Of a stretch of 64,000 nucleotides of DNA, positions 1 to 9,180 are shown one piece after another. The notes beneath the pieces are model-generated. The model did no database searches and had not been told where the DNA came from. It saw only the letters and a program-made list of their open reading frames with translations. Positions within the stretch are counted from its first letter, which is position 1; every line of letters begins with the position of its first letter. Both the position numbers and the translations under genes were made by a program. Origin of the DNA: Collinsella aerofaciens (GTDB lineage: Bacteria; Actinomycetota; Coriobacteriia; Coriobacteriales; Coriobacteriaceae); contig NZ_JADNJQ010000006.1 in NCBI RefSeq assembly GCF_015555045.1, positions 1 through 64,000 on the forward strand, in the 5' to 3' direction.

Positions 1-11
1 CGACGGGAAAC

Positions 12-37
12 GAAAAAGCCCGGTTTAAAACCGGGCT
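12..37 (-). terminator. Rho-independent terminator
   Basis: A 10-bp inverted repeat (AGCCCGGTTT / AAACCGGGCT) at 17-37 is followed on the minus strand by TTTTTCG. The plus strand has no T-run after it, so it serves minus-strand transcription. It lies beyond the tRNA-Ala terminator and may act as a second stop. Confidence 0.6.
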
Positions 38-73
38 CGAACAAACACGCCTATTGACAATGGCTTTCTCATA

Positions 74-107
74 TTAAAAGACCTTCGGAATTCCGAAGGC
101 CTTTGCA
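74..107 (-). terminator. Terminator of tRNA-Ala
   Basis: A perfect palindrome at 82-99 (CCTTCGGAA / TTCCGAAGG) is followed on the minus strand by TCTTTTAATAT. It sits 15 bases past the tRNA 3' end in the same direction. Confidence 0.7.
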
Positions 108-114
108 TTCACGA

Positions 115-190
115 TGGTGGAGACGAGGGGGATCGAACCCCTGACCTCTTGACTGCCAGTCAAGCGCTCTCCCAGCTGAGCTACGCCCCC
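115..190 (-). tRNA. tRNA-Ala (anticodon GGC)
   Basis: The minus strand folds as a full cloverleaf ending in an encoded CCA (115-117). The anticodon loop is CTGGCAG, giving anticodon GGC, which reads GCC. The acceptor stem contains the G3-U70 wobble pair that is the classical alanine identity element, which fixes the assignment independently of the anticodon. Confidence 0.95.
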
Positions 191-260
191 GTGACGAGGA
201 GATACTATAGGGGAAGTTGGCGCGGCGTGCAAGGACTTTTTTGGGTCAGTTTCTAAATGC

Positions 261-902
261 CTATTGATATAGGTAAGCGATGGCGGTGCCGGTGCGGACT
301 TGGATTGTGGCTGTTGATCTGACGACGTTGCTGATGCCCGTGTCGGCTAACAGGTCCAGGGGGCTGTGATCTAGTTCCCACTCTAGGCCGTGCTCGCTTA
401 CCTCGGTGTTGGGGGCTATGGCGATGATGGAGAACGTCTTGCCTTCGGCACCTTCGATGGTCCACGACTCGTCAGCGTGAAGAATACGGGCGACCACCTT
501 GTCCTCGGCAATCCAGACTGCGGCGTCATCGTAGCCCGCGAGCAACCCTAGTACGGACAGGGCGATGTCGGGACGACCGCCGGTGGCGCAGGTCGCAACC
601 ACTTCGGCACCCGGCCAGCGACGGCGGACGGAATCGAGCGCCAGCGCCAGATCGGTATAGTCCTTGTATGGGTCGTGGCGCTCAACTTCAAAGTCGGTGG
701 CGGCATCGACCAACGCACGACCCGCATCACTCACCGTGTCGGCATCCCCCACATACACGTCGCAGCCCAGGCCGGCACTCAGTAGCGCGTCGAGTCCACG
801 GTCCACGGCGACAACGTAATCGCACTCCTTCGCTAGCCTACGCAACAGATCAGCGCTCGCCACCACGGGCGAGCCGCAGACTACAAGTACTTTGCAAGCC
901 AC
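261..902 (-). CDS. thiN: Thiamine diphosphokinase
   Basis: This 213-residue protein fits thiamine diphosphokinase (thiamine pyrophosphokinase), which transfers diphosphate from ATP to thiamine to make the cofactor TPP in the cytosol. Visible family features are VGDADTVS near residue 52, the metal/ATP-binding HDPYKDYTDLALAL segment, GGRPD in the middle and GISN near the C terminus. Length matches the family. The start is GTG at 902, nine bases after the stop of the HAD gene, so the two are probably cotranscribed. The function call rests on motif recognition only. Confidence 0.85.
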   Translation of the reverse strand: MACKVLVVCGSPVVASADLLRRLAKECDYVVAVDRGLDALLSAGLGCDVYVGDADTVSDAGRALVDAATDFEVERHDPYKDYTDLALALDSVRRRWPGAEVVATCATGGRPDIALSVLGLLAGYDDAAVWIAEDKVVARILHADESWTIEGAEGKTFSIIAIAPNTEVSEHGLEWELDHSPLDLLADTGISNVVRSTATIQVRTGTAIAYLYQ

Positions 903-911
903 AGCCCTCGC

Positions 912-1601
912 CTATCCCTCAAACGAAAGAACGCGGGCCAGATCCAGCTCCTCGTAGCTGTCGATAAAGATATCGCAGTTGGCGCGTACGTCGTCGCGCT
1001 TCATGCGGCCATGCGGGTCATAGATGCCCACACGCTTAAAGCCGGCGGTGCCAGAGCTCTTAAGGCCAAAGACGGCGTCCTCAAACACCCATGCGCACTC
1101 AAACTTGTGCCCATGACGCTCCTCCAGACGGCACAGCGCCAGCTCGTATACGTCGGGGAACTGCTTGGAACGACCTGCCTCGCCCGTGGTGGTCACAAAC
1201 TCCATGTAGGCGTCGAGCCCGGCGCCAGCGAGCGCAGACTGCACCAGCTCGGCCGGCGTGGACGTAGCCACGCACATGGCAATGCCTGCCGCCTTCGCCT
1301 GCTCCAAAAACGCCAGGAGCCCCTCGCGCGGCGGCACCTTGGAGTAGCCATCGATCAGGATGTCGCTAAGCTCGCGATACAGCTCCTCGCCATTCGCGCC
1401 AATGCCCCACGTGTCGTGGTAGGCCTGGCACTCGTCCTCGAGCGACAAATGCTCAAACTGGGCAAAATCGTCGACCGTCACGTCGACACCGTGGCGGTGC
1501 AATAACTCGGGCTGGGCATAGGCCCAAACGGGCGTGCTATTTACCAGCGTGCCGTCGCAATCGAAAACAAAAGCAACCTTGGGAGCGGCGGTATGGGACA
1601 T
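912..1601 (-). CDS. HAD-superfamily phosphatase / phosphomutase-like
   Basis: A 229-residue HAD-like hydrolase. Motif I is FDCDGTLVNS at the N terminus (nucleophile and acid/base Asp), motif II is the TST of ATSTPAELV, and motif IV includes FEDAVFGLKS. A helical cap of the beta-phosphoglucomutase type lies between motifs I and II. The substrate cannot be read from sequence; small sugar phosphates or phosphoglycolate are typical. The upstream ATG (1622) is less likely than 1601, which has GAAAGG eight bases before it. It lies first in a two-gene unit with thiN, so a role in thiamine phosphate turnover is possible but unproven. Confidence 0.8.
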   Translation of the reverse strand: MSHTAAPKVAFVFDCDGTLVNSTPVWAYAQPELLHRHGVDVTVDDFAQFEHLSLEDECQAYHDTWGIGANGEELYRELSDILIDGYSKVPPREGLLAFLEQAKAAGIAMCVATSTPAELVQSALAGAGLDAYMEFVTTTGEAGRSKQFPDVYELALCRLEERHGHKFECAWVFEDAVFGLKSSGTAGFKRVGIYDPHGRMKRDDVRANCDIFIDSYEELDLARVLSFEG

Positions 1602-1622
1602 AAACGAACCTTTCGATATCAA

Positions 1623-1735
1623 ATGGTAAACATCCTGCTAAAAACGTTTTACCAAACGTCAGCCAAACAATTTTGAAACCCAAATTGGTAAAACTGTCAA
1701 GAGTTTTACCACGTCAAATCTGCCAGTGGTATAAA
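1623..1735 (+). promoter_or_regulatory. Operator cluster and promoter before glgB
   Basis: The 331-base gap between the HAD gene and glgB holds a perfect 9-bp inverted repeat, GGTAAAACT-N6-AGTTTTACC (1687-1710), a second LacI-like palindromic site around AAAACGTTTT (1636-1654) and an ATGGTAAAC box at 1623-1631. Downstream is an extended -10 candidate, TGG-TATAAA (1727-1735), so the main palindrome would cover its -35 zone. Similar GGTAAAACG and ATGGTAAAC boxes recur at 11582-11624 before the GH13-GH77 gene. A LacI/MalR-type sugar regulator is inferred; none is encoded in the window. Confidence 0.5.
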
Positions 1736-1932
1736 CATGTCGCTTACCGATTAAACGCCCCCGCAAATCCGCTTTCGTCCATAAAACTAACGCACAGGTG
1801 TTATCGTAGTTTCTGCCGAAAGTTCCACCGAGCACGCGAGGTGGAACGAATCACAGAAACTTCGCCGTCCCTTCGATTCGTGCAGCCTTGGACCTTTCGC
1901 ATCTAGTCACCAAGGCAACACGCTGCCGCGTC

Positions 1933-4182
1933 ATGATGGGATCAAACGTGAGCGATACAAAGCTAAAGCCAACGGCTAAAAAGCCCGCAACCCGCAAACC
2001 GGCTCCGCACACACCGGAGCTCTCCAAGGACGATGTCTACCTGTTTGGCATTGGAATGTGGGAGCGCAGCTGGGAAAAGATGGGCGCGCATCCCGACACG
2101 CAGCAGCGCACGCGCGGCTGGCGCTTTTGCGTTTGGGCGCCCGACGTAAAGAGTGTCCATGTCATTGGTGAATTTAACGACTGGGATGAGCAGGCCAACC
2201 CGCTGGTGCCCGTGCATACGAGCGCTATTTGGGAAGGCTTTATTCCTGGCGCCGAGCAGGGTCAGCTCTATAAATATCTTATTGAGACCAACGAGGGTGA
2301 AAAGCTCTACAAGGCCGATCCGTATGCCTTTAAGGCCGAGTGCCCTCCGGGTACCGCGAGCGTGCTGTGGACCCTCGATGGCTACAAGTGGAACGACGCC
2401 GCGTGGCTCAAGCGCCGCGCCAGCCACAACCACATGTCGCAGCCGCTCAACATCTACGAGGTGCATATTGGCTCGTGGAAGCGCCACGGCGACACGCCAC
2501 AGGGCGAGCCCGACGAGTACGGCAACTACCCCGGCCCCATGGATCCTTTCCCCGCGCAGCGCGGCGAGTTCTACACCTACGACGACTTGTCGGTGGAGCT
2601 CGTGGACTACGTGCGCGACATGGGCTACACGCATATCGAGGTCATGCCGCTCATGGAGCACCCCTTCGATGGCTCCTGGGGCTACCAGACGACCGGCTAC
2701 TATGCCGCCACGTCGCGCTACGGCAACCCGCAGCAGCTCATGCACTTTATCGATGCGTGTCACGAGGCGGGCATCGGCGTGATCATGGACTGGGTGCCCG
2801 GCGGCTTTTGTGCCGACTCCCACGGCCTTGCCACCTTTAACGGCCACATGCTGTTTGAGCACGAGATTCACCCCAACTGGGGCACGCACAAGTTTGACTT
2901 CGCTCGCGGCGAGGTCCGCTCCTTCCTGGTCTCCAACGTGCTGTACTGGCTCGAGAACTTCCACGTTGACGGCATTCGCATGGACGGCGTGTCCAGTATG
3001 CTGTACCTCAACTTTGGCATCGACGATCCGGGTCAAAAGAAGTTCAACAAGTACGGTACCGAGGAGGACCTGGACGCCAGCGCGTTCATTCGCCAGGTCA
3101 ACTGCGCCGTTGAGGCTCACTTCCCCGACGTGATGATGATGGCCGAGGAGTCCACCGCGTGGCCGCTCGTGACCTACCCGCCGCAGGACGGCGGCCTGGG
3201 CTTCCACTACAAGTGGGACATGGGCTGGATGAACGATACCCTGCACTACATGCAGACCGATTTTCCGTGGCGCCCCGGCAACCACGGGCTGCTCACGTTC
3301 TCCATCATGTATGCCTTTACCGAGAACTTTATCTGCCCGCTGAGCCACGACGAGGTCGTGCACGGCAAGTGCTCGCTCATCGGCCGCATGCCGGGCGACT
3401 GGTGGCGCCAGTTTGCCGGCCTGCGCACGCTGGCTTTCTACCAGATGACGCATCCCGGTGCCAAGCTCAACTTTATGGGCAACGAGATCGGCCAGTTTAT
3501 TGAGTGGCGCTACTACGAGTCCATCCAGTGGTTCCTGACCGAGGAATACGAGACCCATCGTCATCATCAGGCGTTTATCAAGGCGCTCAACCACCTGTAC
3601 ACCGCCGAGCCCGCCCTGTACGAGCGCGGCTACACCGACGACGGCTTCACCTGGATCGACGCTGACAACTCCAAGCAGTCCATCGTGAGCTTTGTACGCC
3701 AGGGCGAGGACGTCGATGACGACCTGGTGATCCTGATCAACTTTGACCCGGCGAGCTACGAGAGCTTCCGCGTGGGCGTGCCGCGCGAGGGTGACTGGGA
3801 GGTCATCTTTGACTCTGACCGTCCCGAGTTTGGCGGCAGCGGCTATGCCGGTGAGGAGCCCTACACCTGCTCGAGCGAGCCCTATCCCTGGAACGGGCAG
3901 ATGGACTCCATCGAGATTAAGGTGCCCGGCCTGGCTGGCGTGGTGCTTAAGCGCCGCGGTCCCAGCAGCTATAAGCCGCCCGTGGTCGAGGAGCCCAAGA
4001 AGGCGACGCGCAAACGTACGTCCTCGGTAAAGCCCAAGTCCGCGGCTGCTAAGAAGGCTCCGGCTAAGGCGAAGGCTGCCAAGGCTTCGGCCAAGTCCAG
4101 CACGGCCAAAAAGGCAGCCACCAAAAAGGCTGCTCCCAAGGCCAAGGCAGGTGCTGTTAAGACTCCTGCTAAGAAAGCGTAA
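1933..4182 (+). CDS. glgB: 1,4-alpha-glucan branching enzyme with histone-like tail
   Basis: GlgB makes alpha-1,6 branches in glycogen by cutting and transferring alpha-1,4 chains. An N-terminal CBM48-like domain (about residues 50-140) precedes a GH13 barrel with the expected triad: Asp351 in GIRMDGVSS, Glu405 in MMAEESTAW and Asp473 in LSHDEVVHGK. The last ~63 residues (from about 3991) are an unusual Lys/Ala/Ser/Thr-rich basic tail built from AKKA-like units, absent from ordinary GlgB. The start is uncertain: ATG 1933, ATG 1936 or GTG 1948 all lack a strong ribosome site, and a TTG at 1888 is less likely. First gene of the glycogen cassette. Confidence 0.92.
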   Translation: MMGSNVSDTKLKPTAKKPATRKPAPHTPELSKDDVYLFGIGMWERSWEKMGAHPDTQQRTRGWRFCVWAPDVKSVHVIGEFNDWDEQANPLVPVHTSAIWEGFIPGAEQGQLYKYLIETNEGEKLYKADPYAFKAECPPGTASVLWTLDGYKWNDAAWLKRRASHNHMSQPLNIYEVHIGSWKRHGDTPQGEPDEYGNYPGPMDPFPAQRGEFYTYDDLSVELVDYVRDMGYTHIEVMPLMEHPFDGSWGYQTTGYYAATSRYGNPQQLMHFIDACHEAGIGVIMDWVPGGFCADSHGLATFNGHMLFEHEIHPNWGTHKFDFARGEVRSFLVSNVLYWLENFHVDGIRMDGVSSMLYLNFGIDDPGQKKFNKYGTEEDLDASAFIRQVNCAVEAHFPDVMMMAEESTAWPLVTYPPQDGGLGFHYKWDMGWMNDTLHYMQTDFPWRPGNHGLLTFSIMYAFTENFICPLSHDEVVHGKCSLIGRMPGDWWRQFAGLRTLAFYQMTHPGAKLNFMGNEIGQFIEWRYYESIQWFLTEEYETHRHHQAFIKALNHLYTAEPALYERGYTDDGFTWIDADNSKQSIVSFVRQGEDVDDDLVILINFDPASYESFRVGVPREGDWEVIFDSDRPEFGGSGYAGEEPYTCSSEPYPWNGQMDSIEIKVPGLAGVVLKRRGPSSYKPPVVEEPKKATRKRTSSVKPKSAAAKKAPAKAKAAKASAKSSTAKKAATKKAAPKAKAGAVKTPAKKA

Positions 4183-4275
4183 CAAAGGCGTTACCTCTGC
4201 ATTTACCCGCCCCGCCGGGCGTAGGATACAAGTCATAACCGTTCCGGGAGAAACATCCCCGGGGGAAAGGAACGT

Positions 4276-6702
4276 ATGAATAAGATCTTCGACAACAAGC
4301 AGGAGTTTACCGAGCTCTATCGCGATGCCGTCATGAGCATTAGCGGCAAGAGCGTCGAGGCCGCCAGCGACCTCGACCGCTTTAACGCCCTGGCCAAGCT
4401 CGTGGCCGAGAAGGCCCGCACCGTTGCCACCAAGAGCGACGCCCGTGCGGCCGCCGAGGGCAAGAAGCGCGTGTACTACTTCTCGATCGAGTTTTTGATC
4501 GGCCGCCTGCTCGACAACTACCTGCTCAACTTTGGCGTGCGCGACATGGTCGCCGAGGCGCTCGACGACATGGGCTTTGACCTGTCCGTCATCGAGAACC
4601 AGGAGCCCGATCCGGCTCTGGGCAACGGTGGTCTGGGCCGTCTGGCCGCGTGCTTCCTGGATTCTATGGCAGCCGAGGGCATTGCCGGCTACGGCAACGG
4701 TATGCGCTACCGCTACGGCCTGTTTAAGCAGGAGATCGTCAACGGCAGCCAGGTCGAGGCCACCGACGAGTGGCTCACCCACGGCTATCCCTGGGAGGTC
4801 CGCCGTCAGGACAAGGCCGTGACCATTAAGTTTGGTGGCCACGTCGAGGGCTTTGAGGAGAACGGCCGCACGTTCTACCGCACGGTGGACACGCAGGACA
4901 TCCTGGCCGTCCCATATGACATCCCCGTTGTGGGCTATGCCGGCGAGACCGTCAACAAGCTGCGCGTCTGGGCCGCAGAGCCGGTCGAGGAGCACTTCGA
5001 TCTGGAGGCCTTCAACCGCGGCGACTACGCCCTGGCCGACGCCGAGCGCGCCGAGGCCGAAGCCATCAGCGCCATCCTCTACCCCAACGACGCCGGCGAG
5101 CACGGCCGTCTGCTGCGCCTGAAGCAGGAGTACCTGTTTGTCTCGGCCGGCATCTACAGCCTGCTCGACACCTTTGAGAAAGAGCACGGCGCGAACTGGG
5201 AGCTGCTGCCGCTGTTTGTGGCCATCCATACCAACGATACCCACCCCGCCATGTGCGGCCCCGAGCTCATGCGTATCCTCATCGACGAGAAGAAGCTCGA
5301 GTGGGACGACGCCTGGAACATCGTGACGCAGGTCGTGAGCTACACCAACCACACCATCCTGCCCGAGGCCCTGGAGAAGTGGCCCATCGGCACGTTCTCC
5401 AAGCTCCTCCCCCGCGTGTACCAGATCATCGACGAGATCAGCCGTCGTTGGCACGAGTCGTTCGACACCACGCAGGAGGGCTGGCAGGAGCGTCTGCGCC
5501 AGACTGCCATCCTGTGGGACGGCGAGATTCGCATGGCCAACCTGTCCGTGATCTGCAGTCACAGCGTTAACGGCGTGGCCAAGATCCACTCCGACATCAT
5601 CAAGAACATTGTGCTCAAGGACTTCTACGCCCTGACGCCCGAGAAGTTCAACAACAAGACCAACGGTATCTCGCACCGTCGCTTCTTTGCCGAGGCCAAC
5701 CCCACCTATGCCAAGCTCGTGACCGAGGCCATTGGCGACGGCTGGCTGAGGGACGCCTTTGAGCTGGAGAAACTCAAAGAGTTCCAGAACGACAGCGAGT
5801 TCCTGAAGGCCGTGGGTGCCTCCAAGCGCGCCAACAAGGAGCGTCTGGCCGCCTACGTTAAGGCCGAGACCGGTCTGGTCATTGACCCCAACACCGTCTT
5901 CGATGTTCAGGTGAAGCGCTTCCACGCCTACAAGCGTCAGCTCATGAACATCATGAAGGTGATGGACGTCTACAACCGTCGCATCGCCGACCCCAACTTC
6001 CACGTGACGCCGACGACCTTCATCTTTAGCGGCAAGGCTGCCTCGAGCTACACCTTCGCCAAGGAGACCATCCGCCTCATCAACTCCGTCGCCGAGGTCG
6101 TCAACAACGACCCACGCGTCAACGAGGTCATGAAGGTCTGCTTTATCCCCAACTTCCGCGTGAGCAACGCCCAGCTCATCTACCCCGCCGCCGAGATCTC
6201 TGAGCAGATTTCGACCGCCGGTAAGGAGGCCTCGGGCACGTCCAACATGAAGCTCATGATGAACGGCGCCATTACGCTAGGCACCCTCGACGGCGCCAAC
6301 ATCGAGATCGCCGATCTGGCCGGCCGCGAGAACGAGGCCATCTTTGGCCTGACCGCTCCCGAGGTCGAGCAGCTCTGGGCGTCTAACAGCTACTTTGCGT
6401 GGGATACCCTCAACGGCGACCGCGAGCGTCTGGGCCGCGTGATGGACGAGCTAAAGGACAACACCTTTGCGGGGCTTTCGGGCAACTTCGAGAGCATCTA
6501 CAACGAGCTCATGAACAACAACGACCCCGACCTGGTCATGGCCGATTTCCGCAGCTATGTGGATGCGTGGGAGAAGCTTACTGGCAGCTACGGCGACCAG
6601 GAGACCTGGAACCGCAAAGCACTGCTCAACACCGCCTCGAGCGGCTGGTTCTCGAGCGACCGCACCATTCGCGAGTACCGCGACGAGATCTGGCACGCGT
6701 AA
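4276..6702 (+). CDS. glgP: Glycogen phosphorylase
   Basis: This 808-residue enzyme releases glucose-1-phosphate from the non-reducing ends of glycogen using phosphate and PLP. Length and motifs are those of GT35 phosphorylases: GNGGLGRLAACFLDSMA near residue 115, and the PLP lysine at about Lys659 in GTSNMKLMMNGA, followed by TLDGANIEI. ATG 4276 follows GGGGGAAAGGAACGT. It lies 93 bases behind glgB and ahead of glgC, so synthesis and breakdown enzymes share one unit. Confidence 0.96.
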   Translation: MNKIFDNKQEFTELYRDAVMSISGKSVEAASDLDRFNALAKLVAEKARTVATKSDARAAAEGKKRVYYFSIEFLIGRLLDNYLLNFGVRDMVAEALDDMGFDLSVIENQEPDPALGNGGLGRLAACFLDSMAAEGIAGYGNGMRYRYGLFKQEIVNGSQVEATDEWLTHGYPWEVRRQDKAVTIKFGGHVEGFEENGRTFYRTVDTQDILAVPYDIPVVGYAGETVNKLRVWAAEPVEEHFDLEAFNRGDYALADAERAEAEAISAILYPNDAGEHGRLLRLKQEYLFVSAGIYSLLDTFEKEHGANWELLPLFVAIHTNDTHPAMCGPELMRILIDEKKLEWDDAWNIVTQVVSYTNHTILPEALEKWPIGTFSKLLPRVYQIIDEISRRWHESFDTTQEGWQERLRQTAILWDGEIRMANLSVICSHSVNGVAKIHSDIIKNIVLKDFYALTPEKFNNKTNGISHRRFFAEANPTYAKLVTEAIGDGWLRDAFELEKLKEFQNDSEFLKAVGASKRANKERLAAYVKAETGLVIDPNTVFDVQVKRFHAYKRQLMNIMKVMDVYNRRIADPNFHVTPTTFIFSGKAASSYTFAKETIRLINSVAEVVNNDPRVNEVMKVCFIPNFRVSNAQLIYPAAEISEQISTAGKEASGTSNMKLMMNGAITLGTLDGANIEIADLAGRENEAIFGLTAPEVEQLWASNSYFAWDTLNGDRERLGRVMDELKDNTFAGLSGNFESIYNELMNNNDPDLVMADFRSYVDAWEKLTGSYGDQETWNRKALLNTASSGWFSSDRTIREYRDEIWHA

Positions 6703-6738
6703 AGGCGTGCGAGTTCCCTTTGCCAGCACGGCATTACT

Positions 6739-6769
6739 CGACGGGCGCGACCGAGCGCCGCGCCCGTCG
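6739..6769 (+). other. Intergenic hairpin glgP-glgC
   Basis: An 11-bp perfect stem, CGACGGGCGCG / CGCGCCCGTCG with a 9-base loop, lies between glgP and glgC. No T-run follows, so it is not a clear terminator; mRNA processing or stabilisation is more plausible. Confidence 0.5.
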
Positions 6770-6809
6770 CTAATGGGTTTAGGAACATCGATGACAGAAG
6801 GAGAAATCG

Positions 6810-7958
6810 ATGAGTAAGAAAGAATGCATCGCGATGCTCCTCGCAGGAGGACAGGGCAGCCGATTGGGGGCACTCACCCAAAAGATCGCTAAGCCGGCGG
6901 TTAGCTTTGGTGGCAAGTTCCGCATTATCGACTTTTCGCTGTCCAACTGCTCCAACTCGGGCATCGACACGGTGGGCGTTCTGACGCAGTATCGCCCCTA
7001 CCTGCTGCATGCCTATGTGGGATCCGGCGAGGCCTGGGATCTGGACAGCCGTGACGGCGGCGTGTCGATCCTGCCGCCGTACGAGACGCAGACCGGCGGC
7101 GCCTGGTATGCGGGCACGGCCGACGCCATTACGCAAAACCTCGACTACATCAAGGCCAACGACCCCAAGTACGTCCTGATTCTTTCCGGCGACCATCTGT
7201 ATCGCATGGATTACCGCAAGATGCTCAAGACGCACATCGAGAACAACGCCGACCTCACGGTGAGCGTTATGCCCGTGCCGTGGGAGGAGGCCAGCCGTTT
7301 TGGCATCCTGACCACCGACCCCGAGGACGGCCGCATCACCAAGTTCACCGAGAAGCCCGATAAGCCCGATTCGAACCTCGCGTCAATGGGCATCTACATC
7401 TTCTCGGCCGACGTGCTGATCGAGGCGCTCGAGGAGGACGCTCTGGACCAGCGCTCGAGCCACGACTTTGGCAAGGACATCATCCCCAAGCTGCTCGGCG
7501 AGGGCAAGCGCCTGTACAGCTACGAGTTCCACGGCTTTTGGAAGGACGTCGGCACCATCGCCAGCTTCCACGAGACCTCGATGGACCTGCTGGGCAACAA
7601 CCCCGAGTTCGATCTGTTTGACAAGAACTTCCCCATCATGTCCAACATCACCACGCGTCCGCCGCACTACATTGGCCCGGACGGCCGCCTGGACGACTGC
7701 CTGGTCTCCAACGGCTGCAAGATCTACGGCACCGCTCGCCACTCGATCCTTTCGACCGATGTCATCATCGAGGAGCGTGCGGTGGTCGAGGACTCCGTGC
7801 TGCTGCCGGGTGCGCATGTTAAGAGCGGCGCGCACATCTGCCGCGCTATTTTGGGCGAGAACTCCACGGTCGAAGAGGGCGTGAAGCTCGGCTCTGTCGA
7901 TACCACCAAGGATACGGCCGTCGTTGGAAATGACGTCGTTATCGGGAAGGGGGAATGA
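6810..7958 (+). CDS. glgC: Glucose-1-phosphate adenylyltransferase, catalytic subunit
   Basis: GlgC makes ADP-glucose from ATP and glucose-1-phosphate, the committed step of glycogen synthesis. The N-terminal nucleotide motif [14 protein letters not shown] is intact, as are [25 protein letters not shown] (metal-binding Asp) and FTEKPDKP. A left-handed beta-helix type C-terminal domain follows. At 382 residues it matches the Gram-positive form. ATG 6810 has AGAAGGAG upstream. glgD starts four bases after its stop, which suggests a GlgC-GlgD heteromer. Confidence 0.96.
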   Translation: MSKKECIAMLLAGGQGSRLGALTQKIAKPAVSFGGKFRIIDFSLSNCSNSGIDTVGVLTQYRPYLLHAYVGSGEAWDLDSRDGGVSILPPYETQTGGAWYAGTADAITQNLDYIKANDPKYVLILSGDHLYRMDYRKMLKTHIENNADLTVSVMPVPWEEASRFGILTTDPEDGRITKFTEKPDKPDSNLASMGIYIFSADVLIEALEEDALDQRSSHDFGKDIIPKLLGEGKRLYSYEFHGFWKDVGTIASFHETSMDLLGNNPEFDLFDKNFPIMSNITTRPPHYIGPDGRLDDCLVSNGCKIYGTARHSILSTDVIIEERAVVEDSVLLPGAHVKSGAHICRAILGENSTVEEGVKLGSVDTTKDTAVVGNDVVIGKGE

Positions 7959-7962
7959 TCCG

Positions 7963-9090
7963 ATGATCAATCGCAAGGCCATCGGTTATATCACCGCTAA
8001 CTACTCTTCGACTTACGGCAGCGTGCTGCTCAAGGACCGCCCCATCGCGTCCGTTCCGTTTTTGGGCCGCTACCGCCTGATCGACTTCCCGCTGTCCAAC
8101 ATGATGAATGCCGGCATCAAGACCGTCGGCGTCGTCATGCCGGGCAACTACCGCTCGCTGATCGACCACGTGGGCTCGGGCAAGGACTGGGGCCTGGACC
8201 GCAAGAAGGGCGGCCTGTTCATGGTGCCCGGCAACGCGTATGGCACCACTAAGGGCGGCATGCGCTTCTTGCTGCGCGACATCATCTCCAACAAGACGCT
8301 GTTCCAGCGATCGGACAAGCCCTATGTTGTGATGATGGGCACCAACATCATCTTTAACATGGACCTCAACACCATCATCGACGCGCACGAGAACTCCGGC
8401 GCCCAGATGACCGTGGTGTACTGCAAGGCCACGCGCAACGTCGATGACGAGACCAAGCTCGAGATTAACGAGAACGGCCGCCTGACGGGCGTGAGCGCCG
8501 GCGTCGTGTACGGCGACAACGCCTCCATGGACTGCTGCATCGTCAACCGCGAGACGCTGCTCGAGATTATCGATCACTACCAGGCCGCCGACTATCTGGA
8601 CCTGCTCGAGGCACTCCAGGGCGACTTTGGCAACATCGACGTGTGCAGCTACGAGTACAAGAGCGAAGTCGTGGGCGTGTTTAGCGAGAAGTCGCTCTAT
8701 CGCCGTAGCATGGACCTGCTCGACCAGACCGTGGCCGACCAGCTCTTTGACCCCGAGCGCCCGATCCTGACCAAGGCTCACGACGTGCCGCCTTCGCGCT
8801 ATGCGACCGGCAGCCACGCGTGCAACTCGATCATCTCGGCCGGCTGCATCATCAAGGGCACCGTGCGCAACTCGATCCTGTCGCGCGGCGTCGTGGTCGA
8901 GGAAGGCGCCTCCGTGACCAACTCGATCATCAACCAGAGCTGCATCATCAAGAGCGGCGCCCGTGTTGAGAACGCTATCCTGGACAAGAACAACGTGGTT
9001 CCCATCAACACCGAGCTTCGCGGCACGCCCGAGAACATCCTGGTGCTGGGCAAGGCTCCGTTAACTTCTGATACCACGATCGTGCGTTAA
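7963..9090 (+). CDS. glgD: ADP-glucose pyrophosphorylase regulatory subunit
   Basis: A 375-residue GlgC paralogue. It keeps the fold markers (PFLGRYRLIDFPLSN, GSGKDWGLDRK) but lacks the GGxGxRL nucleotide loop at its N terminus and has GTNIIFNMD where GlgC has SGDHLYRMD, as expected for the non-catalytic GlgD partner known in Firmicutes. The start is ATG 7963 with GGGGGA upstream; an in-frame ATG at 7924 overlaps glgC and is less likely. Its role is inferred as modulation of GlgC within a heterotetramer. Confidence 0.93.
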   Translation: MINRKAIGYITANYSSTYGSVLLKDRPIASVPFLGRYRLIDFPLSNMMNAGIKTVGVVMPGNYRSLIDHVGSGKDWGLDRKKGGLFMVPGNAYGTTKGGMRFLLRDIISNKTLFQRSDKPYVVMMGTNIIFNMDLNTIIDAHENSGAQMTVVYCKATRNVDDETKLEINENGRLTGVSAGVVYGDNASMDCCIVNRETLLEIIDHYQAADYLDLLEALQGDFGNIDVCSYEYKSEVVGVFSEKSLYRRSMDLLDQTVADQLFDPERPILTKAHDVPPSRYATGSHACNSIISAGCIIKGTVRNSILSRGVVVEEGASVTNSIINQSCIIKSGARVENAILDKNNVVPINTELRGTPENILVLGKAPLTSDTTIVR

Positions 9091-9121
9091 CGTTGGTACC
9101 GCAACATCGCACGTAACATGC

Positions 9122-9157
9122 AGAATAGCCGCCCGGTTCGCGCCAGGCGGCTATTCT
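9122..9157 (+). other. Leader hairpin before glgA
   Basis: A perfect 12-bp inverted repeat (AGAATAGCCGCC / GGCGGCTATTCT, 12-base loop) ends 13 bases before the glgA ribosome site. No T-run follows. It could be an RNA-stability or translational control element separating glgA expression from glgD. Confidence 0.55.
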
Positions 9158-9180
9158 CGAATAACAACATGGGAGACAAT

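Noticed and set aside
1963-6003. A 1346-codon open frame on the minus strand opposite glgB and glgP
   Set aside because: It is antisense to two certain genes, has Val/Leu/His-rich composition typical of the mirror of GC-rich codons, and shows no domain.
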